Shown here: positions 8,438 through 18,264 of the stretch, one piece after another | How the letters are laid out: each line of letters begins with the position of its first letter | Numbering within the stretch: the stretch's first letter is position 1 | NCBI RefSeq assembly: GCF_020991415.1 | Contig: NZ_JAJMOY010000002.1 | Location: 682,001-746,000 of the forward strand | Direction: 5' to 3' | Length of the DNA stretch: 64,000 bases | Origin: Flavobacterium sp. ENC | Lineage (GTDB): Bacteria; Bacteroidota; Bacteroidia; Flavobacteriales; Flavobacteriaceae | Notes under the pieces: model-generated | Told to the model about the DNA's origin: nothing | Seen by the model: the letters and a program-made list of their open reading frames with translations, nothing else | Databases searched by the model: none | Translations under genes and position numbers: made by a program

Positions 8438-10876
8438 ATGAGTCGTTTAAATTCATACAAAAGACAATATCTCACCAGACAACTAGTATTCCTAATTATA
8501 CTGTGTATAAGCTTTCTTTCAGGCTATGCACAAGTTGATATGGAAAGAAAACAGTTATTTGACAATGACTGGAAATTCTTTTTAGGCGATGAGACCCAAG
8601 CTAAAGCAAATGATTTTAATGATTCAGGCTGGCGTAAACTCGATTTGCCTCACGATTGGAGCATCGAAGGAAAAATTCATCCTAAGAATACTACTGGTGG
8701 AGGTGGCGGATATTTTCCGTCAGGAGTTGGCTGGTATCGCAAAAGCTTTCTGGCACCGGACAACTGGAAGGCAAAAAAAACAACTATTTATTTTGAAGGT
8801 GTTTATATGAATTCCGAAGTTTTTATCAACGGAAAATCACTTGGCGTTTATCCTTATGGTTATTCCTCATTCGGTTATGACCTTACACCTTATCTGAATT
8901 TTGGAAAAGAAAATGTAATTGCCGTACGTGTCGATAATTCACAACAAATGAACAGCCGTTGGTACAGTGGATCAGGGATTTATCGCCATGTCTGGATGAT
9001 GGTTACCGATCCTGTACATGTAGCCAATTGGGGCATTGCTGTTTCGACTCCCGAAGTATCTTCAAAAAAGGCGACTATACTGGTAAAAGTCAAGGTTAAA
9101 AATGAAACAGCATCATCAAAGAGAATTGTTGTTAAAACCGATCTTTTCAATAAGAATTCTAAAAATGTCGGACATAATCAGACGCAGGTTGAGGTTCCTG
9201 CCAATGCCGAGAAGGAAATAACGCAAACTATACAAGTGTCAAAACCGATGCTTTGGACACCGGAAACACCGCATTTATATAAGGCTCAGGTTCAAATATC
9301 AAAAGATAAAAAAGTACTGGACGATTCAAAAACCAATTTTGGTATCCGTTCTTTAAAATTTACTGTGGAAAATGGGTTTCAGCTGAATGGAAAAACGGTA
9401 AAAATAAACGGCGGTTGCGTGCATCATGATAACGGCTGCTTAGGCGCTGCTGCTTTTGACCGTGCCGAGGAACGTAAAGTAGAATTGCTTAAAACCGGTG
9501 GATTCAATGCCGTGAGGACTTCTCACAATCCACCTTCTGAAGCTTTCCTAGATGCCTGCGACAGATTAGGATTACTGGTAATGGACGAATCTTTTGACTG
9601 CTGGAAAATAGGAAAAAACACCAACGATTACGCAAAATATTTTGAACAATGGTGGAAAAAAGATTTGCAGACCCTGATTTTGAGGGACCGAAACCACCCG
9701 TCTATCGTAATGTGGAGCATAGGTAACGAAATTGCAGAACGAGGAAAACCAGAGGCTGTTGAAACAGCTAAAATGCTTTTGCAGGAAGTAAAAAAAATAG
9801 ATACGACAAGACCGGTAACTTCTGCAGTCGTGAATTTTGACAAATGGGAAAACCTGGATGCCCTGATAAACGTACACGATGTCGCAGGCTATAATTACAA
9901 CCTGCATACTGCTCCGGACGATCATAAAAGAGTGCCCTCACGTATCATAGTTCAGACAGAATCCTATCCCAAAGATGCTTTTAATAACTGGAAACTGGTA
10001 CAGGAAAACAATTATGTAATAGGGGATTTCGTTTGGACAGCTATGGATTATTTAGGAGAATCAGGAATCGGACGCTGGTACTATTCAGGTGATGTACCGG
10101 GTCAGCATTGGGAAAATGATTTGTTCCCTTATCATGGTGCTTATTGTGGTGATATCGATTTAATGGGCTGGAGAAAACCCATTTCTCATTACAGAAGCAT
10201 GTTGTATAATAACAATGAAAAACTCTGCATGGCGGTTCGTGAACCAGCCCCGGAACCTCTGGAAATCAAAGAAACCTGGTGGTCGGTATGGCCAACATGG
10301 GAAAGCTGGACCTGGCCGGGTTTTGAAGGGAAAACAATTCAGGTTGAGGTCTATTCAAAATATCCGAAAGTGAGATTATATCTTAATGATAAACTTGTTG
10401 GTGAACAAAAAACAAGTAAAGAGGAGCAGTTTAAAGCTACTTTTCCAATTGCATATTCTGCAGGTTTGCTTAAAGCTGTTGGTGTAGAAAATGATAAGGA
10501 AATGGAATCAGTAATTCTTCAAACTGCCGGCGATGCCTCAAAAATAAAACTTACAGCCGATCGAAAAGAAATACTATCCAACGGACAGGATTTATCCTAT
10601 ATCACGGTTGAAATAACAGATAAGGATGGAATATTCCAGCCCAATGCGGCCAATAGGCTGAATTTTAAAATTGAAGGACCCGGTACCATTGCAGGAGTAG
10701 ATAACGCTGATATAAAAGACTTCGAACAATACGTGAGCAATACACGTAAGGTGTGGCATGGAAGGGCTTTAGTCGTAATAAAAAGTAATCATCAAGCAGG
10801 TGAAATTAAATTAACCGTAACCTCAAATCAGTTGGAAGAAAATAGTATTTTTATTAAATCAACTCAAAATAAGTAA
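8438..10876 (+). CDS. Beta-galactosidase, GH2 (DUF4982/C5 type)
   Basis: Predicted exported GH2 retaining beta-galactosidase, 812 residues. The N-terminal membrane-directing stretch runs to GYAQ (about residue 31). Domain order: a jelly-roll sugar-binding domain with LPHDWSIEG and GVGWYRKSF, an immunoglobulin-like domain (about 205-310), the TIM barrel, a DUF4982 region (about 610-690, WPTWESWTWPGFEGK), then a GH2 C5 beta domain (about 700-800). Acid/base E431 lies in WSIGNEIAERG and nucleophile E508 in VQTESYP. It starts 44 bases after the NPCBM relic ends and is followed 12 bases later by the GH97 gene, so those two are almost certainly one transcription unit. It probably removes terminal beta-galactose exposed after fucose or arabinose removal. 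Confidence 0.88.
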   Translation: MSRLNSYKRQYLTRQLVFLIILCISFLSGYAQVDMERKQLFDNDWKFFLGDETQAKANDFNDSGWRKLDLPHDWSIEGKIHPKNTTGGGGGYFPSGVGWYRKSFLAPDNWKAKKTTIYFEGVYMNSEVFINGKSLGVYPYGYSSFGYDLTPYLNFGKENVIAVRVDNSQQMNSRWYSGSGIYRHVWMMVTDPVHVANWGIAVSTPEVSSKKATILVKVKVKNETASSKRIVVKTDLFNKNSKNVGHNQTQVEVPANAEKEITQTIQVSKPMLWTPETPHLYKAQVQISKDKKVLDDSKTNFGIRSLKFTVENGFQLNGKTVKINGGCVHHDNGCLGAAAFDRAEERKVELLKTGGFNAVRTSHNPPSEAFLDACDRLGLLVMDESFDCWKIGKNTNDYAKYFEQWWKKDLQTLILRDRNHPSIVMWSIGNEIAERGKPEAVETAKMLLQEVKKIDTTRPVTSAVVNFDKWENLDALINVHDVAGYNYNLHTAPDDHKRVPSRIIVQTESYPKDAFNNWKLVQENNYVIGDFVWTAMDYLGESGIGRWYYSGDVPGQHWENDLFPYHGAYCGDIDLMGWRKPISHYRSMLYNNNEKLCMAVREPAPEPLEIKETWWSVWPTWESWTWPGFEGKTIQVEVYSKYPKVRLYLNDKLVGEQKTSKEEQFKATFPIAYSAGLLKAVGVENDKEMESVILQTAGDASKIKLTADRKEILSNGQDLSYITVEITDKDGIFQPNAANRLNFKIEGPGTIAGVDNADIKDFEQYVSNTRKVWHGRALVVIKSNHQAGEIKLTVTSNQLEENSIFIKSTQNK

Positions 10877-10888
10877 TACCTAAAGATC

Positions 10889-12802
10889 ATGAAACGCAGC
10901 ATCACTTTTCTATTTTTTATTTTAAGTTCATTGATTATAAATGCACAGGAAATAATTTCACCCAACGGAAAAATAAAAGTTATTTTGAATTTATCCGATA
11001 AAAATGCTGTTGTAAATACTCTTTCTTTTAAGGCGTTATATAAAATCGAAAATAAGTTTGTAGAAGTATTACCTGATTCTAAATTAGGCATTAATCGTGC
11101 CGATGAACAGTTTACAGACAACCTGAATTTTGTTTCAGCATCAAAACCGGTTTCAATACACGATAAGTACAAAATGGTTTGTGGCAAACGTCAGCTTTGT
11201 GAAAATTCAGGTACAGAAAAGACTTTCAGTTTTCAAAATTCCAATCAACAGCCAATGAATATTGTTTTCAGGGTCTATAATGATGGTGTTGCCTTTCGTT
11301 ATGTTTTTCCAAATCATTTAGATTCGCAGGTTGCTATTATAAACGAAGCCACAACTTATGTATTACCCTATAAAACCTCTTGCTGGATGCAGCCTTTCAA
11401 TCTTGCTTATGAAGATTTTTATCCATTGGGCAAAACGGGCTTAGACATTGATAAATACCAGGAATGGGGTTTTCCGGCTTTGTACAAAGTGAATGACCAG
11501 CCAGTTTGGGGGCTAATTTCTGAAGCGAATATAACAGCCAATAATTGTGCTGCAAAATTATCAAACCTGAAAAATACGAACCAATACCAGGTTACGTACC
11601 CTTCTGCCCGTGATAATTTTCAGCAGACAGGTGTTAAGACTACATTACCATGGAATTCCCAGTGGCATACCCTTATCATTGGAAAATTGTCTGATATTGT
11701 CGGGTCCACTTTGATTTCAGATGTAAGCGACCCCAGCCAGTTAAAAGACACAGAATGGATTAAACCCGGAGCCGTTTCGTGGATTTACTGGGCAAATAAT
11801 CATGGTTCAAAGGATTATAAAAAGGTAGTCGAATATGTTGATTTGGCCGTAGAAATGAATTGGCCCTATGTATTAATCGATTGGGAATGGGATGTAATGA
11901 GCAATGGTGGAAATATAACCGATGCCGTGAACTATGCAAAAAGCAAAGGAATAAAACCATTGATGTGGTACAATTCCGGGACAATATGGCTTGACCCGAC
12001 ACCAAATGATCGTTTACTGACAGCAGAAAAACGTGCCAAAGAATTTTCGTGGCTCAACAAAATAGGTGTCTACGGAATTAAGGTTGATTTTTTTGCCGGT
12101 GACCAGCAGGATATGATGAACTATTATATTGATATCCTTAAAGATGCGGCAAAATATCATTTATTAGTAAACTTTCATGGCGCAACAGTACCACGTGGCT
12201 GGTCACGTACGTATCCCAACCTCATGACAACAGAGGCGGTATATGGTGCCGAATGGTACAACAATAATGAGGTATTAACCGATAAAGCCGCAGCCCATAA
12301 TACTACACTTCCGTTTACACGAAATGTAATTGGTTCAATGGATTATACTCCGGTTACATTTTCAGATTCACAACATCCACATATAACATCTTATGCGCAT
12401 GAGCTGGCTTTGTCTGTTGTATTTGAATCAGGGTTTCAGCACTTTGCTGACAAACCTTCAGCCTATGAATCTTTACCACCAGAACCAAAAGACTTTTTAA
12501 AACATGTTCCGGTGGCATGGGACGATACAAGATTAATCGATGGTTATCCGGGGGAGAAAGTTATTATTGCCCGAAAGAAAGGAGATAAGTGGTATATCGC
12601 CGGAATTAACGGAAAAAATGTACCTCAGACTTTACTGGTGAAGTTTGATTTTATTGATAAAGGAAATTATAGCTGTCAGCTGATCAAAGATGGAAAGGAT
12701 GGCAAATCTTTTTCTTCAGAAATAATAAAGGTTAAAAAAGGAGATACTCTAAAAATTGAATGTCTTCCAGGCGGAGGCTTTGTTGGTTCGATCAATAAAT
12801 AA
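10889..12802 (+). CDS. GH97 glycoside hydrolase, retaining-type (alpha-galactosidase-like)
   Basis: Exported GH97 protein of 637 residues with a signal peptide ending at NAQ (about residue 20). It has the N-terminal super-sandwich domain (ISPNGKIKV, VFRVYNDGVAFRYVFP), a TIM barrel starting near WIYWANNHGSKD, and a C-terminal beta domain. GH97 includes inverting alpha-glucosidases (SusB) and retaining alpha-galactosidases. The latter carry an Asp nucleophile in a VDFF-type strand, and here GIKVDFF puts D400 in that place, so I favour a retaining alpha-galactosidase or alpha-L-arabinopyranosidase-like activity over a SusB type. The gene is separated from the GH2 by 12 bases. The subgroup call is inference from that one motif. 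Confidence 0.85.
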   Translation: MKRSITFLFFILSSLIINAQEIISPNGKIKVILNLSDKNAVVNTLSFKALYKIENKFVEVLPDSKLGINRADEQFTDNLNFVSASKPVSIHDKYKMVCGKRQLCENSGTEKTFSFQNSNQQPMNIVFRVYNDGVAFRYVFPNHLDSQVAIINEATTYVLPYKTSCWMQPFNLAYEDFYPLGKTGLDIDKYQEWGFPALYKVNDQPVWGLISEANITANNCAAKLSNLKNTNQYQVTYPSARDNFQQTGVKTTLPWNSQWHTLIIGKLSDIVGSTLISDVSDPSQLKDTEWIKPGAVSWIYWANNHGSKDYKKVVEYVDLAVEMNWPYVLIDWEWDVMSNGGNITDAVNYAKSKGIKPLMWYNSGTIWLDPTPNDRLLTAEKRAKEFSWLNKIGVYGIKVDFFAGDQQDMMNYYIDILKDAAKYHLLVNFHGATVPRGWSRTYPNLMTTEAVYGAEWYNNNEVLTDKAAAHNTTLPFTRNVIGSMDYTPVTFSDSQHPHITSYAHELALSVVFESGFQHFADKPSAYESLPPEPKDFLKHVPVAWDDTRLIDGYPGEKVIIARKKGDKWYIAGINGKNVPQTLLVKFDFIDKGNYSCQLIKDGKDGKSFSSEIIKVKKGDTLKIECLPGGGFVGSINK

Positions 12803-12920
12803 TATTTAATGTATTACAAATAAAATATTGCGGGAATAGAGAATAGTTATAATTTTTTTAATTTCTAAATACTTGCATCACGTTTAATGAATCAGTTAAT
12901 GTAATTAAAGCAATTAAATT

Positions 12921-14723
12921 ATGAATAAAAAAGCGGATAAAAGAGGGTTGAAAAAAACGGGATTATTTCCTTTGATCATGCTTTTGCTGGGCAATTATTT
13001 ACAGGCGCAAACTGCAATGGCCAATGTTGAGTCCCGACACTTATCTAGTTTGAATGGTGAGTGGCAGGTTATTCTCGATCCTGCCAGAATAGGAGAGTGG
13101 AAACAGGTCTGGCTGGAAAAAAAGCCGCAAAAGAAAACCGACTTTGTGGAGTATTCCTTTGATGGCGGGCCAATGCTAAAAGTCCCCGGCGACTTTAATT
13201 CGCAATTACCCGAACTGACTTATTTGGAAGGTATTGTTTGGTACAAGAAGGTATTCCATTATAAATCTAATAATGAAAAAAGACTATTTCTGCACTTCGG
13301 ATCGGTAAATTATTTAGCGGAGGTATATCTTAACGGCGAAAAAATAGGAAGCCACGAGGGAGGATTTACCCCCTTTCAGTTCGAGATTACAGGCAAAGTA
13401 AAAGAAGGAGATAATACCCTGATTGTTAAAGCAGATAATCAGCGTTTGCAGAGTGGCTTGCCCGGCGCCGGATACGACTGGTTCAATTTTGGAGGTATTA
13501 CCCGTGAGGTTAATTTGATTGAAACCGGTAAAACCTTTATCGAAGATTATGCTGTTCAGTTAAAAAAAGGAAGCCTGAATAAAGTATTGGGATGGATCCG
13601 GCTAAATGGAATAAATGCAAAGCAAAAGATCAAAATAAAAATTCCCGAACTCAATAAATCGTATAAAACAGAATCCGACAGCAAAGGGTATGGGAGTGTT
13701 GAGTTTGATTCAAATCTAAAACTTTGGTCTCCCGAAAACCCTAAACTTTATAAAGTAATCATTGAAAGTGAAACAGATACCGTTGTTGATACAATAGGCT
13801 TCAGATGCATTGAGGTACAAGGGACTAAAGTACTGCTTAATAAAAAAGAAATCTTTTTGAAAGGAGTAAATATCCACGAAGAAAATCCAAATAAAGGAGC
13901 AAGGGCCTATTCTAAAGAAGATGCCCTGTTGTTGTTAAATTCCGCAAAAGAATTAGGTTGCAACCTTGTTCGCCTGGCTCATTATCCGCATAATGAAAAT
14001 ATGGTCAGGGAAGCTGAAAAAATGGGACTTATGGTATGGAGTGAACTTCCGGTATATCAGTTTATTCAATTTTCGGATAGCCTTGTTCCAAAAAAGATGG
14101 AGACGATGTTGAAAGAAATGATTCGCAGAGATAAAAATCGCTGTGGAATTGTTGTCTGGAGTCTATCCAACGAAACTTATCCCGGGACACCAAACCGGAA
14201 CGATGCTCTTGTTAAATTAACTCAAAAATGCAGGGCAATAGATTCAACACGGTTGATAACCCATGTTATAAATACGCAATCTTACACGAATAACTCTTTT
14301 AATGTTTGGGATACACTTTATAAATATTCCGATTTGGTTGCCATCAATGAATATATTGGCTGGTATGTTCCGTGGCAGGGTAAACCGTCGGATGTAAAAT
14401 GGAACTTCGCTTATCCCGATAAACCTGTATTTATTTCAGAGTTTGGAGGAGAAGCCCTGTATGGAAGCAATGCCCAACCAACGGATGAAGCTTCTGGCTG
14501 GACAGAAGAATACCAGAAACAAATTTATGTCGATCAAATAGAGATGTTTAAAACTATTCCAAATTTATGCGGCATCTCACCCTGGCTGTTATTTGATTAC
14601 AAATCATTAGGAAGGATGAACCAGGTTTATCAGAAAGGCTACAATAGAAAAGGATTGTTGTCTGAAAAAGGAGAAAAAAAGGAAGCCTGGTATATTATGA
14701 AAGAGTATTATAATAAAAATTAA
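12921..14723 (+). CDS. GH2 beta-glucuronidase-like enzyme
   Basis: Compact GH2 enzyme of 600 residues with a signal peptide ending at LQAQ (about residue 30). Sugar-binding domain with GSVNYLAEVYLNG, immunoglobulin-like domain, then barrel. Acid/base E418 is in WSLSNETYPG and nucleophile E507 in FISEFGGEALYG. A GYNRKGLLSEKG segment supplies N575-R576-K577, matching the NxK motif with which beta-glucuronidases grip the carboxylate of the substrate (known from the E. coli enzyme). Galactosidases lack it, so glucuronidase is the better call. Its presence with fucosidases and arabinofuranosidase suggests a glucuronate-decorated plant glycan such as arabinogalactan protein. The last gene of the locus; no terminator hairpin is obvious after it. 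Confidence 0.82.
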   Translation: MNKKADKRGLKKTGLFPLIMLLLGNYLQAQTAMANVESRHLSSLNGEWQVILDPARIGEWKQVWLEKKPQKKTDFVEYSFDGGPMLKVPGDFNSQLPELTYLEGIVWYKKVFHYKSNNEKRLFLHFGSVNYLAEVYLNGEKIGSHEGGFTPFQFEITGKVKEGDNTLIVKADNQRLQSGLPGAGYDWFNFGGITREVNLIETGKTFIEDYAVQLKKGSLNKVLGWIRLNGINAKQKIKIKIPELNKSYKTESDSKGYGSVEFDSNLKLWSPENPKLYKVIIESETDTVVDTIGFRCIEVQGTKVLLNKKEIFLKGVNIHEENPNKGARAYSKEDALLLLNSAKELGCNLVRLAHYPHNENMVREAEKMGLMVWSELPVYQFIQFSDSLVPKKMETMLKEMIRRDKNRCGIVVWSLSNETYPGTPNRNDALVKLTQKCRAIDSTRLITHVINTQSYTNNSFNVWDTLYKYSDLVAINEYIGWYVPWQGKPSDVKWNFAYPDKPVFISEFGGEALYGSNAQPTDEASGWTEEYQKQIYVDQIEMFKTIPNLCGISPWLLFDYKSLGRMNQVYQKGYNRKGLLSEKGEKKEAWYIMKEYYNKN

Positions 14724-15099
14724 AAATAGCAGTATATCTAGGTCTATGCTGTAATACCAATAATAATGGGTTTTCGGAAATGTCCTAAAAAGGGGGCAAC
14801 AGGTTTTCGTACTGATTTCTTTTAACCTTTTCCAATACCAATTAAATAATCTTCCATAAATATTACATTCTCTTTAAAGGTAAATATAATGCAATCAGCG
14901 TTAATGCTTTTAATATAATATTCGTAATCTTTAGAGAATAGCTTTTATGCTATTGAGATGATTATAATTGTTACCATTAAATTAAATTATAGTTAACTGC
15001 TTGTCTGTATTTATATTTTAAAATAAATAATACTGAAATTTACAAATCTGTTCATAAAAAGTATTAACCAATTTCTCTTGTAGTAGTATCTTATTAAAC
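14724..15099. other. Intergenic region between glycosidase locus and ppk
   Basis: 376 AT-rich bases with no plausible coding frame, no RNA gene and no clear hairpin. It presumably holds the ppk promoter, but no clean TAnnTTTG box was found. Confidence 0.4.
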
Positions 15100-17130
15100 G
15101 TGCAAAACTATCTTATCCCTTCAGAATTATCATGGCTTTCTTTCAATAACTGCATTTTAGATGAAGCAGAAGACGCTAATAATTCACCCTATGAACGAAT
15201 TAAATTTTTAGCCATTCATTCTTCTAACCTGGATGAATTTTTTAGGGTTAAAATCAGAAAACTGGTGATTAAAAATTCGAAAAAGAATAAAGAGTTACTG
15301 GATAAAATTCTGACTGAAGTAAATCTCCAGCAAAATAGGTTTGGAGCAATTTGGAATAGTTCAATAGTACCTGAATTAGCGGCTAATAAGATTATATATT
15401 ATGAAAATCAGGAACTTTTAGAAGAGCATCTGCAGGAGATCGAATATTATTTTAAAAGTATCATTCTCTCTTATATACAGGTCATTCATATTTCAATAAA
15501 CCAGCCTAAAACGTATTTCTTAAATAATCGCAGTTTATACTTTTTGGTAAAATTAAAAGATACTTCGGGTAACTACAACTATGCTTATCTGAATATTCCT
15601 TCGGATAAACTGGACCGGTATAAACAATTGCAAAGTCAGGGAGATACACACTACATTATTTCGATTGATACCATAATAAAGAATTGTCTGTCCCTTATAT
15701 TTCCTTCCGGAAAAGTGGTTGCCTGCAATGCCATAAAATTAAACCGGGATGAAAATTATCTGATAGAAGATGAAAACTCAGGAGATCTGATCGCAAAAAT
15801 TGAAGCAAAAATTGAAGAACGCAAACGAGGTTCATCCACAAGGTTTTTGTATGATTCTAATATGGACTCTGAAACAATTTCGGTATGTAAAAAATCTTTT
15901 CGACTTAAAAAAGATGAAATGATAAAAGGAGGAAGCCATCATAATTTTTATGATTTATTCAAGTTTCCAAATCCTGTTAAACCAAATCTTCAGGGAGCAA
16001 ATTATCCGGGTCTCAAACATTTGCCTTTTGAAAGCAAGAAGTCAGTTTTTGAAATTATTGACAAACAAAATCAATTATTGCACTTTCCGTATCAATCCTA
16101 TTATTATGTACTGCAGTTTTTTAATCAGGCGGCAATTAACAGAAACGTTCTGGAGATAAAAATTACCTTATACCGGATTTCATCTCAGTCGTTAATTGCA
16201 AATGCTTTGATAAGTGCCGCTAAAAATGGTAAAAAAGTAACTGTTTTTGTAGAAGTCAAAGCACGTTTTGACGAATACAATAATTTATTCTGGTCCCGCG
16301 AAATGAAAAACGCCGGAATAAAAATTATTCAAAGCATGCCGAATTTAAAGGTTCATGCTAAAGTTGCTACGGTAACAATGAAAGACAAATACGGAAATAA
16401 AAAATGCTATAATTATTTGTCAACCGGAAATTTTAATGAAAGTACGGCAAATGTTTATTCAGATTTTGGGTTTTTCACCTCAGAAAAAAAATACACAGAT
16501 GATCTGAAAAAAATCTTTACTTTTTTGAAAACAAAGAAAAAAGCAGGAGCACCAAAAGATATTCTGGCGGCAGGCTTTAATATGAAAGAAAAATTACTGG
16601 AATTAATAGATACTGAAATAGAAAATAAAAAAGCCGGCAGAACAGCTGCTGTATTTTTAAAAGTAAACGGAGTTGATGAAAAAGATATTATCGACAAGCT
16701 TATTGAAGCAGGCAGGGCAGGTGTTGAAGTGACATTGATAGTACGTGGAATCTGCACTTTATTGCCGGGAATTAAAGGTTTAAGTGAAAATATAAAAATC
16801 TACAGGATCGTAGATATGTTCCTGGAACATTCCAGAATTTACAAATTTGCAAATAATGGTGAGGAAAAAATCTATTTGTCATCTGCAGATATGTTAAGCC
16901 GAAATTTAAACAGAAGAATAGAAGTGGCTTTTCCACTGTATGATGAAAGACACATTGCCGAAATTAATACAATTATCCAGTTACAATTGGAAGACAATAC
17001 AAAAAGAAGAATCATAAACAGTGAAGGAAATAATGAATTAGACCTTCTAAATATTGATGAACCAAGACGTGCACAAACCGAAATTTATGATTGGCTTGCG
17101 GAACGTAATATTGCAAGAGATTTAAAGTAA
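15100..17130 (+). CDS. ppk1: Polyphosphate kinase 1
   Basis: PPK1 reversibly transfers the gamma phosphate of ATP onto inorganic polyphosphate. 676 residues, close to the family norm of about 690. The start is GTG 15100, needed to keep the N-terminal landmark ELSWLSFNNCILDEA close to the terminus. FLAIHSSNLDEFFRV belongs to the N-terminal domain. The two phospholipase-D-like C-terminal domains carry NLKVHAKVATV (the autophosphorylated histidine region) and LEHSRIYKF (the second histidine); STGNFNESTA and SADMLSRNLNRRIEV are also conserved. It stands alone on the + strand, ending at a bidirectional hairpin shared with the convergent hydrolase gene. The intervening domain is rather divergent, so it may be one of two PPKs in the genome. 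Confidence 0.92.
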   Translation: MQNYLIPSELSWLSFNNCILDEAEDANNSPYERIKFLAIHSSNLDEFFRVKIRKLVIKNSKKNKELLDKILTEVNLQQNRFGAIWNSSIVPELAANKIIYYENQELLEEHLQEIEYYFKSIILSYIQVIHISINQPKTYFLNNRSLYFLVKLKDTSGNYNYAYLNIPSDKLDRYKQLQSQGDTHYIISIDTIIKNCLSLIFPSGKVVACNAIKLNRDENYLIEDENSGDLIAKIEAKIEERKRGSSTRFLYDSNMDSETISVCKKSFRLKKDEMIKGGSHHNFYDLFKFPNPVKPNLQGANYPGLKHLPFESKKSVFEIIDKQNQLLHFPYQSYYYVLQFFNQAAINRNVLEIKITLYRISSQSLIANALISAAKNGKKVTVFVEVKARFDEYNNLFWSREMKNAGIKIIQSMPNLKVHAKVATVTMKDKYGNKKCYNYLSTGNFNESTANVYSDFGFFTSEKKYTDDLKKIFTFLKTKKKAGAPKDILAAGFNMKEKLLELIDTEIENKKAGRTAAVFLKVNGVDEKDIIDKLIEAGRAGVEVTLIVRGICTLLPGIKGLSENIKIYRIVDMFLEHSRIYKFANNGEEKIYLSSADMLSRNLNRRIEVAFPLYDERHIAEINTIIQLQLEDNTKRRIINSEGNNELDLLNIDEPRRAQTEIYDWLAERNIARDLK

Positions 17131-17152
17131 GTTATAATTTTTAGTAAGCTAA

Positions 17153-17184
17153 AAAAATAGCGGTCTTTTATAACCGCTATTTTA
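17153..17184. terminator. Bidirectional terminator hairpin after ppk1
   Basis: An inverted repeat (AAAATAGCGGT and ACCGCTATTTT, 8-base loop) with A and T runs on both sides sits between the convergent ppk1 and alpha/beta hydrolase genes, so it can serve both strands. Confidence 0.8.
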
Positions 17185-17200
17185 ATATAGTACAGCCTAA

Positions 17201-18175
17201 TTATTTAGGAAGTTTGGCAAGAAATAACAATATATCAGTACCAATTTCTTTATAATGAGTTTCCAGGGCAAAATGGCCCGTTTTATAAAACTTTACCGTA
17301 GTATTTGGATTGTCACGTTTGTAGGCTTCTGCTCCTGCGGGAAGAAAATAAGGATCCTGACTGCCCCAAACAGCTAACATCATAGGTTTTTTATCCCTAA
17401 AATAAGCTTGAAATTTAGGATATAAGGCAACATTGGTTCTGTAATCTTTTAGCAGGTCAAGCTGTATCTCGATGTTGCCGGGGCGATCCAGAAAATGCTG
17501 ATCCAATGTGTATGCTTCAGGTGCGATCAGGGCAGCATCCGAAGCACCTTCGTGATACTGAAACCAGGTTGATTCTTTAGAAACAAAACCCTTAAGCGCG
17601 TCTCTGTTAGCCAGCGAAGGATCTTTCCAGTAGTTCTGAATAGGATTCCAGCCAGTGCTTAATCCTTCTTCGTAGGCATTGCCATTTTGTGATATGATGC
17701 CAGTTATCTTTTCGGGATTTGCAAGAACAAGTCTGTATCCGGTTGGCGCGCCATAATCGAATACATAAATGGCAAAACGTTTTAAACCAAGGGTATCGAT
17801 AAATCCCTGCATAGTATTGGCAAGATTGTCAAACGTATATTGAAAACTAAGATGGTCCGGCGCATCTGAATAGCCAAAACCAGGCAGGTCCGGAGCTATT
17901 ACATGATATTTTTTGCTTAAAATAGGAATAAGATTTCTAAACATATGAGATGATGTAGGGTAGCCATGCAGTAATAATACAGTTGGAGCATCTTTAGGTC
18001 CTGCTTCACGATAGAATATCTTTAGTCCGCTGACTTCCGTGTTATTGTAATGAGTGGCCTGAATTTCAGTGTTGTCTTTTGTCGTTAAAGAGTTTTTAAC
18101 TTGTGCTTTTACACCTGTTTGTGGTAGCATAATGAGAGCTAGAATTAGAGTTAAGGATTTAATTGTGTTTTTCAT
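17201..18175 (-). CDS. Exported alpha/beta hydrolase (haloalkane dehalogenase/epoxide hydrolase-like)
   Basis: 324 residues with a signal peptide ending near VKAQ (residue 25). The alpha/beta-hydrolase fold is shown by the oxyanion motif HGYP (70-73), PDLPGFGYSD, and the nucleophile elbow FAIYVFDYGAPTG, where D140 replaces the usual serine. An Asp nucleophile is typical of epoxide hydrolases, fluoroacetate dehalogenases and haloalkane dehalogenases, and family members often read HDWG where this has FDYG. A GHFALET segment near residue 304 supplies the catalytic histidine, and WGSQDPY the acid region. It is divergent from a LysR regulator with 89 bases between, a classic regulator-target pair. 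A possible -7 box on the minus strand (TATTTTTG, 18194-18201) lies just upstream. Substrate unknown. Confidence 0.85.
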   Translation of the reverse strand: MKNTIKSLTLILALIMLPQTGVKAQVKNSLTTKDNTEIQATHYNNTEVSGLKIFYREAGPKDAPTVLLLHGYPTSSHMFRNLIPILSKKYHVIAPDLPGFGYSDAPDHLSFQYTFDNLANTMQGFIDTLGLKRFAIYVFDYGAPTGYRLVLANPEKITGIISQNGNAYEEGLSTGWNPIQNYWKDPSLANRDALKGFVSKESTWFQYHEGASDAALIAPEAYTLDQHFLDRPGNIEIQLDLLKDYRTNVALYPKFQAYFRDKKPMMLAVWGSQDPYFLPAGAEAYKRDNPNTTVKFYKTGHFALETHYKEIGTDILLFLAKLPK

Positions 18176-18183
18176 GTTTTCAA

Positions 18184-18214
18184 TTGTTTAAGACAAAAAT
18201 ACACGCTATATTTG
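18184..18214 (+). promoter_or_regulatory. Predicted promoter of the LysR gene
   Basis: TTG at 18184-18186, 20 bases, then TATATTTG at 18207-18214. This matches the Bacteroidota consensus TTG-N19-21-TAnnTTTG and lies about 50 bases before the LysR start. Confidence 0.55.
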
Positions 18215-18264
18215 ATACGTGAAAACGATTTATAATGATCTAATCAATCATTAAAAGTGATACT

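Noticed and set aside
8196..8475. Minus-strand frames upstream of the GH2 gene
   Set aside because: Antisense of the NPCBM relic, which gives a meaningful translation on the plus strand.
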